The notes below the pieces were generated by a model. The model did no database searches. It was not told the origin of the DNA and saw only the letters and a program-made list of their open reading frames with translations. Both the position numbers and the translations under genes were made by a program. Shown one piece after another: positions 45,917-54,947 of a stretch of DNA of 64,000 bases (position 1 is the stretch's first letter; every line of letters starts with the position of its first letter). The stretch is from Pseudomonadota bacterium. GTDB taxonomy: Bacteria; Pseudomonadota; Gammaproteobacteria; Xanthomonadales; Rhodanobacteraceae. Where the stretch lies: the NCBI GenBank assembly GCA_023388255.1, contig JAEWGO010000007.1:372001-436000 (forward strand), in the 5' to 3' direction.

Positions 45917-46588
45917 TCAGGCATCGCCGGTTTCCAGCAGGTAGCCGAGGCCGCGCACGGTGCGGATGCGCACGCCGCTGCCTTCGAGCTTGCGGCGCAG
46001 GCGATAGACGGCGATGTCGAGCCCGTTGTCGGTCAAGGTGGTATCCCAGCTGCACAGCGCGTCGATCAGTTGCTCGCGGCTCATCACGCGGTCGCGCCGT
46101 GCCGCGAGCGCTTCGAGCAGGCCGAATTCGCGCGGGGTCAGCTCGAGCGGCGTGTCGTCGAGATGCGCGCGCCGGCGCGGCAGGTCGATGCGCAGGCGCG
46201 CGAGCTGCATTTCCGGCACGCCCTGGGTCGTGCGCCGGCGCAGCAGCGCACGCACGCGTGCCTCGAACTCGCGCAGCGCAAAGGGTTTGACGAGATAGTC
46301 GTCGGCGCCGAGATCGAGCGCGCGCACGCGTTCCTCCAGCTCTTCGCGCGCGGTGGCGACCAGCACCGGCACGGCGTCGGCGCGCGTGCGCAGGCGGCGC
46401 AGCAGTTCGATGCCGTCGACCTCGGGCAGGCCGAGGTCGAGCACGATCAGGTCGTACGGGTGGTCGCGCAGGGCCGTGTCGGCCTGGCGCCCGCTCGCCA
46501 GGCGATCGACCGCATGTCCGGCATTTGTCAGGGCTGCGCCGATCGCGTCGGCGATGGCGGCGTCGTCTTCGATGACGAGGATTCGCAT
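45917..46588 (-). CDS. OmpR-family response regulator, QseB/TctD type
   Basis: A 223-residue regulator: receiver with DD at 8-9 and phospho-acceptor D51 in LIVLDLGLPEVDG, KPF switch motif (DDYLVKPFALREFEARVRAL), and a winged-helix domain ending NGLDIAVYRLRRKLEGSGVR. It is the first gene of the pair. Its promoter region is shared with the divergent iron locus (125 bases to the next gene); I see no obvious operator there. Confidence 0.9.
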   Translation of the reverse strand: MRILVIEDDAAIADAIGAALTNAGHAVDRLASGRQADTALRDHPYDLIVLDLGLPEVDGIELLRRLRTRADAVPVLVATAREELEERVRALDLGADDYLVKPFALREFEARVRALLRRRTTQGVPEMQLARLRIDLPRRRAHLDDTPLELTPREFGLLEALAARRDRVMSREQLIDALCSWDTTLTDNGLDIAVYRLRRKLEGSGVRIRTVRGLGYLLETGDA

Positions 46589-46713
46589 CGGCGCATTCTA
46601 GTGCGCTGCCGGGGTAGTGGCGCGATGGTGCCGATCGAATCGTAGCGCGGCTGGCGCATGCTCGGCTGTTCATGAAGTGCCGCCGTTTCCATCCGTCCGC
46701 GTAGCCGGCGCCG

Positions 46714-47139
46714 GTGCGGGCGCGGCTGTCGCCACGGCGCGAGAGGCTGGTGTATGCGGTGTTCGGCCTGCTCTGGATCAGCGGCATTGGCTGGCTGGTG
46801 TTCCACTACTTCCTGCAACAGGTCGGCGAGTTCGGCGCAATGCCGCACCCGCTGGAAGCGTGGTGCCTGTGCCTGCACGGCGCGGCGGCGTTCGCGAGCC
46901 TGTGGCTGATCAGCCTGTTGTGGGCGATCCACCTGGTGCCGGGCTGGAAATCGCGACGCCGGCCGAGTGGCATCGTGCTGAGCGTCTTCACCGCGGTACT
47001 CGTGCTCAGCGGCTATCTCCTCTACTACGCCGGTGGCGATCGGGTGCACGAGATCGTGGCGCTCGCGCACTGGCTGGTCGGGCTTGTGCTGGCCGTGCCG
47101 CTGCTGCTTCACGGTTTGCGCGGCCGTCGCGCGCGCTGA
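46714..47139 (+). CDS. Small four-helix membrane protein at the head of the iron locus
   Basis: A 141-residue protein with four membrane helices and histidines near membrane faces (LVFHYFLQQVGEF, LCLHGAAAFAS, LWAIHLVPGW, ALAHWLVG). The pattern resembles small b-type-cytochrome-like proteins (DUF4405-like), which would suit electron transfer with its PepSY neighbour, but haem binding is only suggested. GTG 46714 starts it. A Fur-like palindrome lies downstream, before the PepSY gene, so this gene may be separately transcribed. Confidence 0.65.
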   Translation: MRARLSPRRERLVYAVFGLLWISGIGWLVFHYFLQQVGEFGAMPHPLEAWCLCLHGAAAFASLWLISLLWAIHLVPGWKSRRRPSGIVLSVFTAVLVLSGYLLYYAGGDRVHEIVALAHWLVGLVLAVPLLLHGLRGRRAR

Positions 47140-47201
47140 TCGCAGGGGCGTGCAGGCCGGCGCGGCCCGCGTCGCGGGGTGATCGGTGTGCCGGTCATGG
47201 T

Positions 47202-47216
47202 TGCGAATGATTCGCA
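47202..47216 (+). promoter_or_regulatory. Fur-box-like operator before the PepSY-DUF2271-DUF4198-ApbE genes
   Basis: TGCGAAT-G-ATTCGCA is a perfect 7-1-7 inverted repeat, the form recognised by Fur dimers (consensus TGATAATnATTATCA; the Pseudomonas-type variants are GC-richer, GAGAATGATTCTC). It lies 176 bases before the PepSY start and 45 before the small ORF at 47261. A second copy-like site lies before the TonB receptor gene (52357). Iron repression of this operon is likely. Confidence 0.7.
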
Positions 47217-47260
47217 TTTGTGATCGAATCCGCCGCTTCGCAAGAGGCCACGAACCACCG

Positions 47261-47395
47261 ATGCCGTTGCTCCCCAAGCGTGTGCCGCTGCGGCGCCTCC
47301 TGTTTCGCCTGCGCGGGTTCATCGGATGGTCGGCCGCTCCGGGACATGCCGCGCAGACGCCGGTCGTCGCGCGCGGCGGGCAGGGGCCTCGATGA
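47261..47395 (+). CDS. Small ORF (44 aa) coupled to the PepSY gene
   Basis: ATG 47261 begins MPLLPKRVPLRRLLFRLRGF, an arginine-rich amphipathic start, and the frame ends at TGA 47393-47395, overlapping the PepSY ATG (47392) by 4 bases. AGAGG lies 11-15 bases upstream. It sits directly behind the Fur-like box. This may be a real small protein, or a leader whose translation opens the PepSY start. I do not recognise it. Confidence 0.4.
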   Translation: MPLLPKRVPLRRLLFRLRGFIGWSAAPGHAAQTPVVARGGQGPR

Positions 47396-48039
47396 ACGAA
47401 ATGGCGCACAGCGCCCGGATGGTCGACCCGAAACGGCGCGCCTGGTGGCTGAAGACGTTGCATCAATGGCACTGGATCAGTGCCGCGATCAGCCTGGCCG
47501 CGATCCTGATGTTCAGCATTACCGGCATCACGCTGAACCATGCCGGCCAGATCGAGGCCAGACCCGCCGTCGTCACGCAGACGGCGACGGTTCCGAGGGC
47601 GCTGCTGGCATCGATCGCGGAGGCCGCACCGCACAAGGGTCATGCGCCGCTGCCGCCGCCGCTGGCGGACTGGCTGCGCGGACAATGGCGCATCGACGCG
47701 GCGCACAAGGACGCGGAATGGTCGGATGGCGAGATCTACCTGTCGCTGCCGCGGCCGGGTGGCGATGCCTGGGTCAGCATCGATGCCGACCGCGGCGAAG
47801 CGACGTGGGAAGTCACCGATCGCGGCTGGATCGCGTGGCTCAACGACCTGCACAAGGGACGCAATACCGGCGCCTTGTGGGCTTGGTTCATCGACCTGTT
47901 CGCGCTGGCCTGCCTGCTGTTTTCGTTGACCGGCCTGCTGTTGCTCTGGCTGCACGGACGGCAACGCCCGACGACCTGGCCGATGGTCGGGCTGGGGCTG
48001 CTGCTGCCGCTGCTGATCATCCTGCTGTTCATCCATTGA
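47392..48039 (+). CDS. PepSY-associated TM-helix protein
   Basis: A 215-residue membrane protein with an N-terminal helix in the PepSY_TM pattern (LKTLHQWHWISAAISLAAIL, FSITGITLNHA), a periplasmic PepSY-like stretch (EIYLSLPRPGGDAWVSIDAD, WIAWLNDLHKGRNTG) and two C-terminal helices (FIDLFALACLLFSLTGLLLL and LGLLLPLLIILLFIH). Histidines HQWHW and LNDLHKGR fit haem-type PepSY_TM proteins that carry electrons across the inner membrane. In PiuB-like proteins this domain is fused to a flavoreductase; here it is separate (see 50605). Probably Fur-regulated. Confidence 0.82.
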   Translation: MNEMAHSARMVDPKRRAWWLKTLHQWHWISAAISLAAILMFSITGITLNHAGQIEARPAVVTQTATVPRALLASIAEAAPHKGHAPLPPPLADWLRGQWRIDAAHKDAEWSDGEIYLSLPRPGGDAWVSIDADRGEATWEVTDRGWIAWLNDLHKGRNTGALWAWFIDLFALACLLFSLTGLLLLWLHGRQRPTTWPMVGLGLLLPLLIILLFIH

Positions 48040-48050
48040 CGAGGTTTCGC

Positions 48051-48584
48051 ATGCTCCGCCACGCTTTCGTTCTCGCCGCCGCGCTGGCGGCGCGTGCGGC
48101 CTTCGCCGCCAACGCGCAGCTGACGCTGGAGCTGCCGAAGATGGAGGTTTCCGAGTATCACCGCCCGTATGTGGCGGTGTGGATCGAGCGCGAGGATCGC
48201 AGCGTCGCCGCCAATCTCGCCGTCTGGTACCAGAACAAGGACGGCAAGGATGCGAAGTCCGGCAAGGCCGAACCCGGTTCCAAGTGGCTGTCCGACCTGC
48301 GCCAGTGGTGGCGCCGCAGCGGGCGCGAGCAGACCCTGCCGATCGACGGCGTCAGCGGCGCGACGCGCCCGGCCGGCCAGCATCAATTGAAGTTCGCCGG
48401 CGACAAGGCGCCGCTGTCCACGCTCGCGGCCGGCAGCTACAAGCTGGTCGTCGAAGTCGCACGCGAAGTGGGCGGCCACGAGCTGGTGAGCCTGCCGTTC
48501 ACATGGCCGCCCGCGTCGTCCGAACACCTGTCCGCGCAGGGCGAACACGAAATCGGCGCGGTGCGCTTCGATCTCGATCCCTGA
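48051..48584 (+). CDS. Periplasmic DUF2271 protein with an ApbE flavinylation motif
   Basis: A 177-residue secreted protein (signal peptide MLRHAFVLAAALAARAAFAA). DUF2271 blocks are YRPYVAVWIE-type HRPYVAVWIEREDRSVAANL, KWLSDLRQWWRRSGREQTLP and SLPFTWPP. It contains DGVSGAT at 99-105, which matches the ApbE recognition motif Dxx[ST]GA[ST]; T105 would carry the covalent FMN. An ApbE gene follows two genes later. GAGG precedes ATG 48051 (GAGGTTTCGC). I infer a periplasmic flavoprotein electron carrier in iron reduction. Confidence 0.85.
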   Translation: MLRHAFVLAAALAARAAFAANAQLTLELPKMEVSEYHRPYVAVWIEREDRSVAANLAVWYQNKDGKDAKSGKAEPGSKWLSDLRQWWRRSGREQTLPIDGVSGATRPAGQHQLKFAGDKAPLSTLAAGSYKLVVEVAREVGGHELVSLPFTWPPASSEHLSAQGEHEIGAVRFDLDP

Positions 48585-48637
48585 TCCGCGCGCACCGTTC
48601 GCGCCGCCAGACCCGCTTGCCCTCCATGGAGAATCCG

Positions 48638-49450
48638 ATGAACAACCTGCTGAAATGGACCGCTGCGGTGGCCTTCGCCTGCCTGCCGCTCGCCGCTTCC
48701 GCGCACAAGATGTTCCTGGTGCCGTCGACGACGGTGCTGTCGGACACTGCCGATGCGTGGGTCACGTTCGACGCCGCGGTGTCGAACGACCTGTTCTATT
48801 TCAATCACCACGCGATCGCGCTCGACCAGCTCGCGATCACCGGCCCCGATGGCGCGCCCGTCGCGGCCGAGAACCCGCACACCGGCAAGTGGCGCAGCAC
48901 GTTCGACCTGCACCTGACGAAGCCGGGCACCTATCGCGTGTCGATCGCGACCGCGGGTCTGTTCGCGAACTATGTCGATGCGAAAGGCGAGAAGAAGCGC
49001 TGGCGCGGCAGTGTCGAAAAGCTGGGCGAGATTCCGGCCGGTGCAAAGGACCTGCAGATTGCCGAGGCGCAGGGCAGCGTGAACACCTTCGTCACGCTCG
49101 GCAAACCGAACGACACCGCGCTCAAGCCGGCCAACAAGGGCCTCGAACTCGTGCCGGTCACCGCGCCGAATGACTTGTACGTCGGCGAGGCGGCGACGTT
49201 CCGTTTCCTTGTCGACGGCAAGCCGGCAAAGGATCTGAAGGTGACGGTGATTCCCGGCGGCACGCGCTATCGCGACCGGCCCGACGAGATCGCCGTCACG
49301 ACGAACGCCGCCGGCGAGTTTGCAGTCACCTGGCCGAGCGCGGGCCTGTACTGGCTCAGCGCCTCGCTCGACAAGCAGAAGCCGACCGTGGCGAAGGCGA
49401 CGGAGCGCCGCCTCAGCTATGTGGCGACGCTGGAAGTGCTGCCGCAGTAA
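48638..49450 (+). CDS. Periplasmic DUF4198 protein
   Basis: A 270-residue secreted protein (signal peptide MNNLLKWTAAVAFACLPLAASA) of the DUF4198 family: SAHKMFLVPSTTVLSDTADA at the start, then immunoglobulin-like strands including LYVGEAATFRFLVDGKPAKD and EFAVTWPSAGLYWLSA. Relatives sit in iron and cobalt/nickel uptake loci and are thought to bind metal, with the N-terminal His after signal cleavage as a candidate ligand. ATG 48638 with GGAG six bases before it decides the start over ATG 48626. Confidence 0.85.
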   Translation: MNNLLKWTAAVAFACLPLAASAHKMFLVPSTTVLSDTADAWVTFDAAVSNDLFYFNHHAIALDQLAITGPDGAPVAAENPHTGKWRSTFDLHLTKPGTYRVSIATAGLFANYVDAKGEKKRWRGSVEKLGEIPAGAKDLQIAEAQGSVNTFVTLGKPNDTALKPANKGLELVPVTAPNDLYVGEAATFRFLVDGKPAKDLKVTVIPGGTRYRDRPDEIAVTTNAAGEFAVTWPSAGLYWLSASLDKQKPTVAKATERRLSYVATLEVLPQ

Positions 49451-49555
49451 CCGCGGCACGCCGTTTCCGTGATCGCCGTACGTAGCGGGCGCCCCCCACA
49501 TCGTTGCCATGAGACTCGCATCCGTGCTGCGTTCGTGCGGAACCGTAGGCACACC

Positions 49556-50608
49556 ATGTTGAATCTGCGCAGGGCAACGCGCCGCGCGCTGTGCGCCTGC
49601 GCGTTGCTCGCGTGCAGCGTGCTGGCCACCTGTGCCCGGCCGCCGGCGCTGGTCACGCTGCGTGGGCCGACGATGGGCACGACGTGGACGGTGAAGCTCG
49701 TCGTGCCGGCGGGCGCGAGCGCGCAGGCGTTGCAAAAGGGCATCCAGGGCGAGGTCGATCGCGTCGTCGCGCAGATGAGCACGTACGAGGCGGATTCCGA
49801 CCTCAGCCGTTTCAATCGAGCCGCCGCCGGCACGTGGCAGCTCTTGCCGGCGGATTTCTTCGACGTGCTTTCGTATGCGTTGTCGCTGGCGAAGGACACC
49901 GACGGAGCCTACGACCCGACCGTCGGCCCGCTGGTGAACCTGTGGGGGTTCGGTCCGGGGGCGCATCGGCATGAAGTGCCGGCGGAAGCGGACATCGCCG
50001 CTGCGCGCGCGCGCGTTGGCTGGAACAGCATCGAGCTCGATCCGGCGCACCGTCGTGCGCGCCAGCCCGGCGGTGTCTACGTGGACTTGTCATCGGTCGC
50101 GAAGGGCTTCGGCACCGACCAGATCGCGCGCTATCTCGGGCGCAGTGGCGTCACCAGCTACCTTGTCGACATCAGCGGCGAGCTGCGCGCACATGGGCGC
50201 CGGCCTGACGGTGGCGACTGGCAGGTCGGCATCGAGAAGCCCGGCGCCGCGGTGGGCGCAGTCGTCGCGGCGGATGAAGTCGAACGCGTCGTGACCCTGC
50301 GCGAGCAATCGATCGCGACGTCGGGCGACTACCGCCATTTCTTCGAGGATGGCGGAGCGTTCTATTCGCACCACATCGACCCGCGCACGGGACGACCGGT
50401 CGAGCATCGCATCGCCTCGGTCACCACGATCGCCGACGACTGCATGCATGCCGATTCGATCGGCACTGCGATGATGGTGCTCGGGCCGGAGCAGGGGATG
50501 GAGTATGCGCGCCGCCACGATCTGGCCGTGCTGATGATCGTGCACGACGGCGAGCGCTTCGAAGAGCGCGCATCACCGGCCTTCGCCGCAGTGTCGGGTA
50601 CTCGGTGA
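49556..50608 (+). CDS. apbE: ApbE family FAD:protein FMN transferase
   Basis: A 350-residue lipoprotein-type ApbE: signal ending in VLATC (lipobox), then LRGPTMGTTWTVKLVV, MSTYEADSDLSRFNRA, DPTVGPLVNLWGFGP, DLSSVAKGFGTDQIARYLG, HHIDPRTGRPVEHRIASVTT and ADSIGTAMMVLGPEQG. ApbE attaches FMN from FAD to threonine in Dxx[ST]GA[ST] motifs of exported proteins. The DUF2271 protein two genes upstream has such a motif. ATG 49556 is chosen because the signal begins there. Its stop overlaps the next gene's GTG. Confidence 0.94.
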   Translation: MLNLRRATRRALCACALLACSVLATCARPPALVTLRGPTMGTTWTVKLVVPAGASAQALQKGIQGEVDRVVAQMSTYEADSDLSRFNRAAAGTWQLLPADFFDVLSYALSLAKDTDGAYDPTVGPLVNLWGFGPGAHRHEVPAEADIAAARARVGWNSIELDPAHRRARQPGGVYVDLSSVAKGFGTDQIARYLGRSGVTSYLVDISGELRAHGRRPDGGDWQVGIEKPGAAVGAVVAADEVERVVTLREQSIATSGDYRHFFEDGGAFYSHHIDPRTGRPVEHRIASVTTIADDCMHADSIGTAMMVLGPEQGMEYARRHDLAVLMIVHDGERFEERASPAFAAVSGTR

Positions 50609-52230
50609 GCAGGTCGACGAAGCGTCGCGGGCGCGCGGATGGCGGCACGCTCGGCCAGGTCGCCGCGCTGGTCGCGCTGGCTGCGCTCGCCGCATGGTTG
50701 GGCTCGCTGCATGGTTGGCCGGCGTGGACGCCGCCGCCGTTTGCACGCGGTGTGTCAGTGTGCGCGCTTCTCGCTGCATACGCAGGCCTGTGTGCATGGG
50801 CGTATCGGCGCATTCGCGCGGCCAACGCCAGCGGCGGCTCGGCGCAGCACGATGCCGTCTGGATCGTCCACGCCAGCCAGACCGGTTTTGCCGAAAGCCT
50901 CGCGACACGGACCGCCGCATCGTTGCGCGCGGCCGGCGTCTCGGTGCAGCTCGAATCGCTCGGCCGTGTCGAGCGGGCCGAACTTGCGCAGCTGCGGCGC
51001 GCATTGTTCATCGCCAGCACCACTGGCGAAGGCGACGCGCCGGATTCGGCCGCGGCGTTCCTGCGCGTGTTCGAGCAGATGCCCGATCTGGCCGGCTTGC
51101 AATACGGACTGCTTTCGCTCGGCGACCGCAGCTATGCGAATTTCTGCGCCTTCGGTCGCCGCCTCGATGCCTGGCTGCAACACGCCGGCGCGACGCCGCT
51201 GTTCGATGCGGTCGAGGTCGACGATGGCGACGACGGCGCGTTGCGGCATTGGCAGCACCACGTCGGCCTGCTCGCCGGCCGCACCGATCTGCCCGACTGG
51301 ACACCGCCGCGCTACGAACACTGGCGGCTGCGCGCCCGCCACGAAACCAATCCCGGCAGCGTCGGTGGCGCGTGCTTCCATCTGGAGCTCGAGCCGGAGG
51401 GCGCGCTGCCGCACTGGCGCGCCGGTGACCTGGTCGAGGTCGGCCCGTGCCACGCGCCGGCGGCGGTCGAGCGCAGGCTGCGGGCGCTCGGGCTGGACGG
51501 CGCGACGCGGATCGCGAAGGACGGCGAGGAACGCACGCTGCGCGATTGGCTCGCGCGCAGCGCGTGGCCCGACGCAGGCGGGCGCGCCGCTGTCACGCCG
51601 CAAGCGCTGGTCGACCGGTTGCGTGCGTTGCCGCATCGCGAATACTCGATCGCGTCGATTCCGGCCGATCGCGCGATCCATCTGCTCGTGCGCCGCATGC
51701 AGCAGGCGGATGGAATGCCGGGTCTGGGTTCGGGCTGGCTGACCGAACATGCGCGCATTGGCGAGGCGATCGCGCTGCGCGTGCGCACGAACACGAACTT
51801 CCATGCGCCAAACGATGATCGCCCGCTGATCCTGATCGGCAACGGCAGCGGCATCGCCGGCTTGCGCGCGCTGCTGAAGGAACGCATCGCGGCGAATCGC
51901 CGACGCAATTGGCTGCTGTTCGGCGAGCGCAACACCGCCTGCGATTTCCACTATCGCGCTGACGTTGAACATTGGTCGGCGCAGGGTTTCATCGAGCGCG
52001 TCGACCTCGCGTTCTCACGCGACCAGGCTGGGCGAATCTACGTGCAGGATCGCCTCGCCGCAGCCGCGCCGCTGCTGCGCGACTGGGTCGGCAACGGTGC
52101 GGCGATCCACGTCTGCGGCAGCCTCGAAGGCATGGCGCCGGGCGTGCATGCGGTGCTGGTCGATGCGCTCGGTGTGGCGCAGGTCGAACGTCTGCAGGCC
52201 GAAGGGCGGTATCGGCGCGACGTGTATTGA
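50605..52230 (+). CDS. PiuB-like flavodoxin/ferredoxin-reductase fusion (sulfite-reductase flavoprotein type)
   Basis: A 541-residue protein with two N-terminal membrane helices (TLGQVAALVALAALAAWLGS; CALLAAYAGLCAWAYRRIRA). A flavodoxin-like FMN domain follows (AVWIVHASQTGFAESLATR, FIASTTGEGDAPDSA, SLGDRSYANFCAFGRRLD), then FAD-binding (HREYSIASIPAD) and NADPH-binding parts (ILIGNGSGIAGLRALLKERI, HVCGSLEGMAPGVHAVL). It should take electrons from NADPH through FAD and FMN to membrane partners. In P. aeruginosa PiuB this is fused to PepSY; here PepSY is encoded separately. GTG 50605 overlaps the apbE stop. Confidence 0.88.
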   Translation: MSRSTKRRGRADGGTLGQVAALVALAALAAWLGSLHGWPAWTPPPFARGVSVCALLAAYAGLCAWAYRRIRAANASGGSAQHDAVWIVHASQTGFAESLATRTAASLRAAGVSVQLESLGRVERAELAQLRRALFIASTTGEGDAPDSAAAFLRVFEQMPDLAGLQYGLLSLGDRSYANFCAFGRRLDAWLQHAGATPLFDAVEVDDGDDGALRHWQHHVGLLAGRTDLPDWTPPRYEHWRLRARHETNPGSVGGACFHLELEPEGALPHWRAGDLVEVGPCHAPAAVERRLRALGLDGATRIAKDGEERTLRDWLARSAWPDAGGRAAVTPQALVDRLRALPHREYSIASIPADRAIHLLVRRMQQADGMPGLGSGWLTEHARIGEAIALRVRTNTNFHAPNDDRPLILIGNGSGIAGLRALLKERIAANRRRNWLLFGERNTACDFHYRADVEHWSAQGFIERVDLAFSRDQAGRIYVQDRLAAAAPLLRDWVGNGAAIHVCGSLEGMAPGVHAVLVDALGVAQVERLQAEGRYRRDVY

Positions 52231-52356
52231 GGTGTGCGTCCGGGTGCCGTGCGACATGGCGCGCGGACATTGTCATGTGCGCGATGCGCATTGCTCGGGA
52301 CGGAGTGAAGGCGGACACGTGACGAGGCCGGCGGTGATACGGGACGATATTAGTGT

Positions 52357-52371
52357 TGCGAATGGTTCTCA
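52357..52371 (+). promoter_or_regulatory. Fur-box-like operator before the siderophore receptor gene
   Basis: TGCGAAT-G-GTTCTCA is an inverted repeat with 5 of 7 positions matching, followed by TTAA. It resembles GAGAATGATTCTCATT-type Fur sites of Pseudomonas and Xanthomonas and has the same left half as the perfect site at 47202. It lies 133 bases before the receptor's ATG. The gap 52231-52504 contains no other feature I recognise. Confidence 0.65.
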
Positions 52372-52504
52372 TTAACTGTAGCATTTCCGGCTGCCTCCGC
52401 TGATCGCTTCCCGCTCCGCGCGTGCCTTGTTCCGGCGCGCTGTCGCAGCGGTGTCTCATCGCCTCGCGGGACGGTTCACGTATTCATCGAGCAAAGGAAG
52501 AACC

Positions 52505-54871
52505 ATGTCGTCCACCCCGTTCATCACGTCCAGCCAGGCAACGCCGAAGCGTCTGCTAGCCACTGCAATCGGCACAGCATTCGTTTCCGTCGCGGCGCCC
52601 GTTCTGGCGGAAACGGCTGCGGATGCGGCACCTGATTCCACCAGTCCCGATGTGGGCCATGTCAACCAGCTCGACAGCGTCAAGGTCGAAGGCCAGTACC
52701 AGCAGCAGCCGGCCTCGCCGAAGTTCACGGCGCCGCTGCTCGACACGCCGCGCGCGGTCACCGTGGTGCCCGAAACGCTGATCAACGACATGGGTGCGGT
52801 CGATCTGGTCGATGCATTGCGCGTGGTGCCCGGCATCACGTTCGGCGCCGGCGAGGGCGGCAATCCGCAGGGTGATCGGCCCTATCTGCGAGGTTTCGAC
52901 GCGCAGAACTCGGTCTTCGTCGACGGCGTGCGCGACGTCGGCGCGCAGTCGCGCGAGACGTTCGACATCCAGCAGATCGAAGTCGTGAAGGGGCCGGATT
53001 CGGTCTACAGCGGCCGCTCCAACGGTGGCGGCAGCATCAACCTGGTCAGCAAGAACCCGATGGTCGGCAACTTCACGAGCTTCGGACTCGACGTCGGCAC
53101 GGCCGACTACAAGCGCGCGACGGTCGACAGCAACGTGATGATCGGCGACAACGCAGCGCTGCGCGTCAACCTGATGGGCCACGATGCCGGCGTCGCCGGT
53201 CGCGACGAAGTCCACTCGCGCCGTTTCGGTTTCGCGCCGTCGTTTACGTTCGGACTGAATTCGCCGACGTCGTTGACCCTCGGCTTCTACCACCTCAAGA
53301 CCGACGACATGCCGGACCCGGGCATCCCGTACCTCTACGGTGCCGGCAACACGCCCGCCGGAGTGCGTCTGGTCGAACCGACCAACGGCGGCAACCGAGA
53401 TGCGTTTTACGGACTGGTCGATCGCGACTTCCGCAAGACACAAACCGACATCGGTACCGTGCAACTGCGCCACGACTTCGACAACGGCTTCGCGTTCCGC
53501 AACACCACGCGCTACGGTCGCTCGCGCCAGGACTACATCCTGACCCAGCCGGACGACAGCCAGGGCAACGTCGCCCACGGCGAGGTCTGGCGCCGCGCCA
53601 ACACACGCGCCGGCAACACGGTCACCGCGGTGAACCAGAGCGACCTGTCCGGTTCGTTCAACGTCGGTTCGTTCAAGAACGACTTCAATGCGGGACTCGA
53701 ACTCGCCAACGAAAAGGCCACGCGTGATACCTACGTGGTGCCCAACCTCAGCGCCGCGGTCGCCTGCGGGCAGCTCGGTCCGGGCGCGCAGTCGTACTGG
53801 AACTGCACCAGCCTGTCCGATCCGAATCCGAACGATCCGTGGGTTCCCGGCACGATCGTCAACGGCGTCTTCACGCCGGGAGCGATCACGCGAGCGAACA
53901 AGCCGATCCGTACGACCTCGAACACGCAGGCGCTGTACGCGCTCGATACGATCCATCTGACCGATCAGTGGCTGGTCAATCTCGGCGCCCGCTACGACCG
54001 TTTCTCGACGGAAGCGCCGGTGACGTACTGCCCGGATCTGCCGGGCATGATCTGCCCGCGCGGATACACAGGCCCGACTGTCACCGCGAATCATCGGGAA
54101 ACTTCAGGGGTCTGGAGCTGGCAGGCCGGTGTGGTCTGGAAGCCGGTCGAGCAGACCAGCGTGTACTTCTCGTACGCGACCTCGGCGACACCGCCTGGCA
54201 GCTTCCTCGGTGAAGGCAGCGACACCAATCCGATCAGCATGCAGGATCTTGATCCGGAGAAGAGCCGCAACCTCGAACTCGGCGTGAAGTGGAACGTGTT
54301 CGGCGATCGCCTCTCGCTCAGCGCCGACGTGTTCGAGACGCAGAAGTCCAACGCGCGCCAGCTCGATGCGGATGGCACCTACGCAAACATCGGCAAGACC
54401 CGCGTGCGCGGCGTCGAGTTGTCCGCCTCCGGCAACATCACCGAAACGTGGAACGTGTTCGCCGGCTACGCGTTCATGAAGAGCAAGCTGGTCGATGGCG
54501 GTTTCACCAACGGCCAGCCGAACCCGCTCAACGGTTCACCGCTGGCGAACACGCCGAAGAACAGTTTCAGCCTGTGGACGACGTGGCAGGCGACATCGGC
54601 GTTCAGCTTCGGGGGCGGCGCATTCTTCGTCGACGATGTCGCCGGCGCCTACCGCGTCAGCTCGTCCGATCATCTGATCACGAAAGTCGGCGTGCCGTCG
54701 TACTGGCGCTTCGATGCGATGGCGATGTGGAAGGTCAACGACCGTTTCAACCTGCGACTGAATCTGCAGAACCTGACCGACAAGACCTACTACACGAAGG
54801 CGTATCCGACGCACTTTGCGAGCGAGGCGGCCGGACGCGCGGCGATCGTGTCGGCGAGCTACAAGTTCTGA
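52505..54871 (+). CDS. TonB-dependent siderophore receptor (PiuA/FpvA-like)
   Basis: A 788-residue outer-membrane receptor. The signal peptide (LLATAIGTAFVSVAAPVLA) is followed by a TonB-box region near LDSVKVEG, a plug domain (DTPRAVTVVPETLINDMGAV, PYLRGFDAQNSVFVDGVRDV, FDIQQIEVVKGPDSVYSGRS, GGGSINLVSKNP) and a 22-strand barrel ending ...AAIVSASYKF with terminal Phe. Ferric-siderophore (catecholate-type, by PiuA likeness) uptake is inferred. ATG 52505 follows AAAGGAAGA. It is behind the Fur-like box and leads into piuC. Confidence 0.93.
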   Translation: MSSTPFITSSQATPKRLLATAIGTAFVSVAAPVLAETAADAAPDSTSPDVGHVNQLDSVKVEGQYQQQPASPKFTAPLLDTPRAVTVVPETLINDMGAVDLVDALRVVPGITFGAGEGGNPQGDRPYLRGFDAQNSVFVDGVRDVGAQSRETFDIQQIEVVKGPDSVYSGRSNGGGSINLVSKNPMVGNFTSFGLDVGTADYKRATVDSNVMIGDNAALRVNLMGHDAGVAGRDEVHSRRFGFAPSFTFGLNSPTSLTLGFYHLKTDDMPDPGIPYLYGAGNTPAGVRLVEPTNGGNRDAFYGLVDRDFRKTQTDIGTVQLRHDFDNGFAFRNTTRYGRSRQDYILTQPDDSQGNVAHGEVWRRANTRAGNTVTAVNQSDLSGSFNVGSFKNDFNAGLELANEKATRDTYVVPNLSAAVACGQLGPGAQSYWNCTSLSDPNPNDPWVPGTIVNGVFTPGAITRANKPIRTTSNTQALYALDTIHLTDQWLVNLGARYDRFSTEAPVTYCPDLPGMICPRGYTGPTVTANHRETSGVWSWQAGVVWKPVEQTSVYFSYATSATPPGSFLGEGSDTNPISMQDLDPEKSRNLELGVKWNVFGDRLSLSADVFETQKSNARQLDADGTYANIGKTRVRGVELSASGNITETWNVFAGYAFMKSKLVDGGFTNGQPNPLNGSPLANTPKNSFSLWTTWQATSAFSFGGGAFFVDDVAGAYRVSSSDHLITKVGVPSYWRFDAMAMWKVNDRFNLRLNLQNLTDKTYYTKAYPTHFASEAAGRAAIVSASYKF

Positions 54872-54947
54872 AATCTGCAATGCGTCGACGCCCTTGCCGA
54901 AAAGCAAGGCGTCGGGACGCTGGGCATCGAGATGGCGAGGGACTGAA

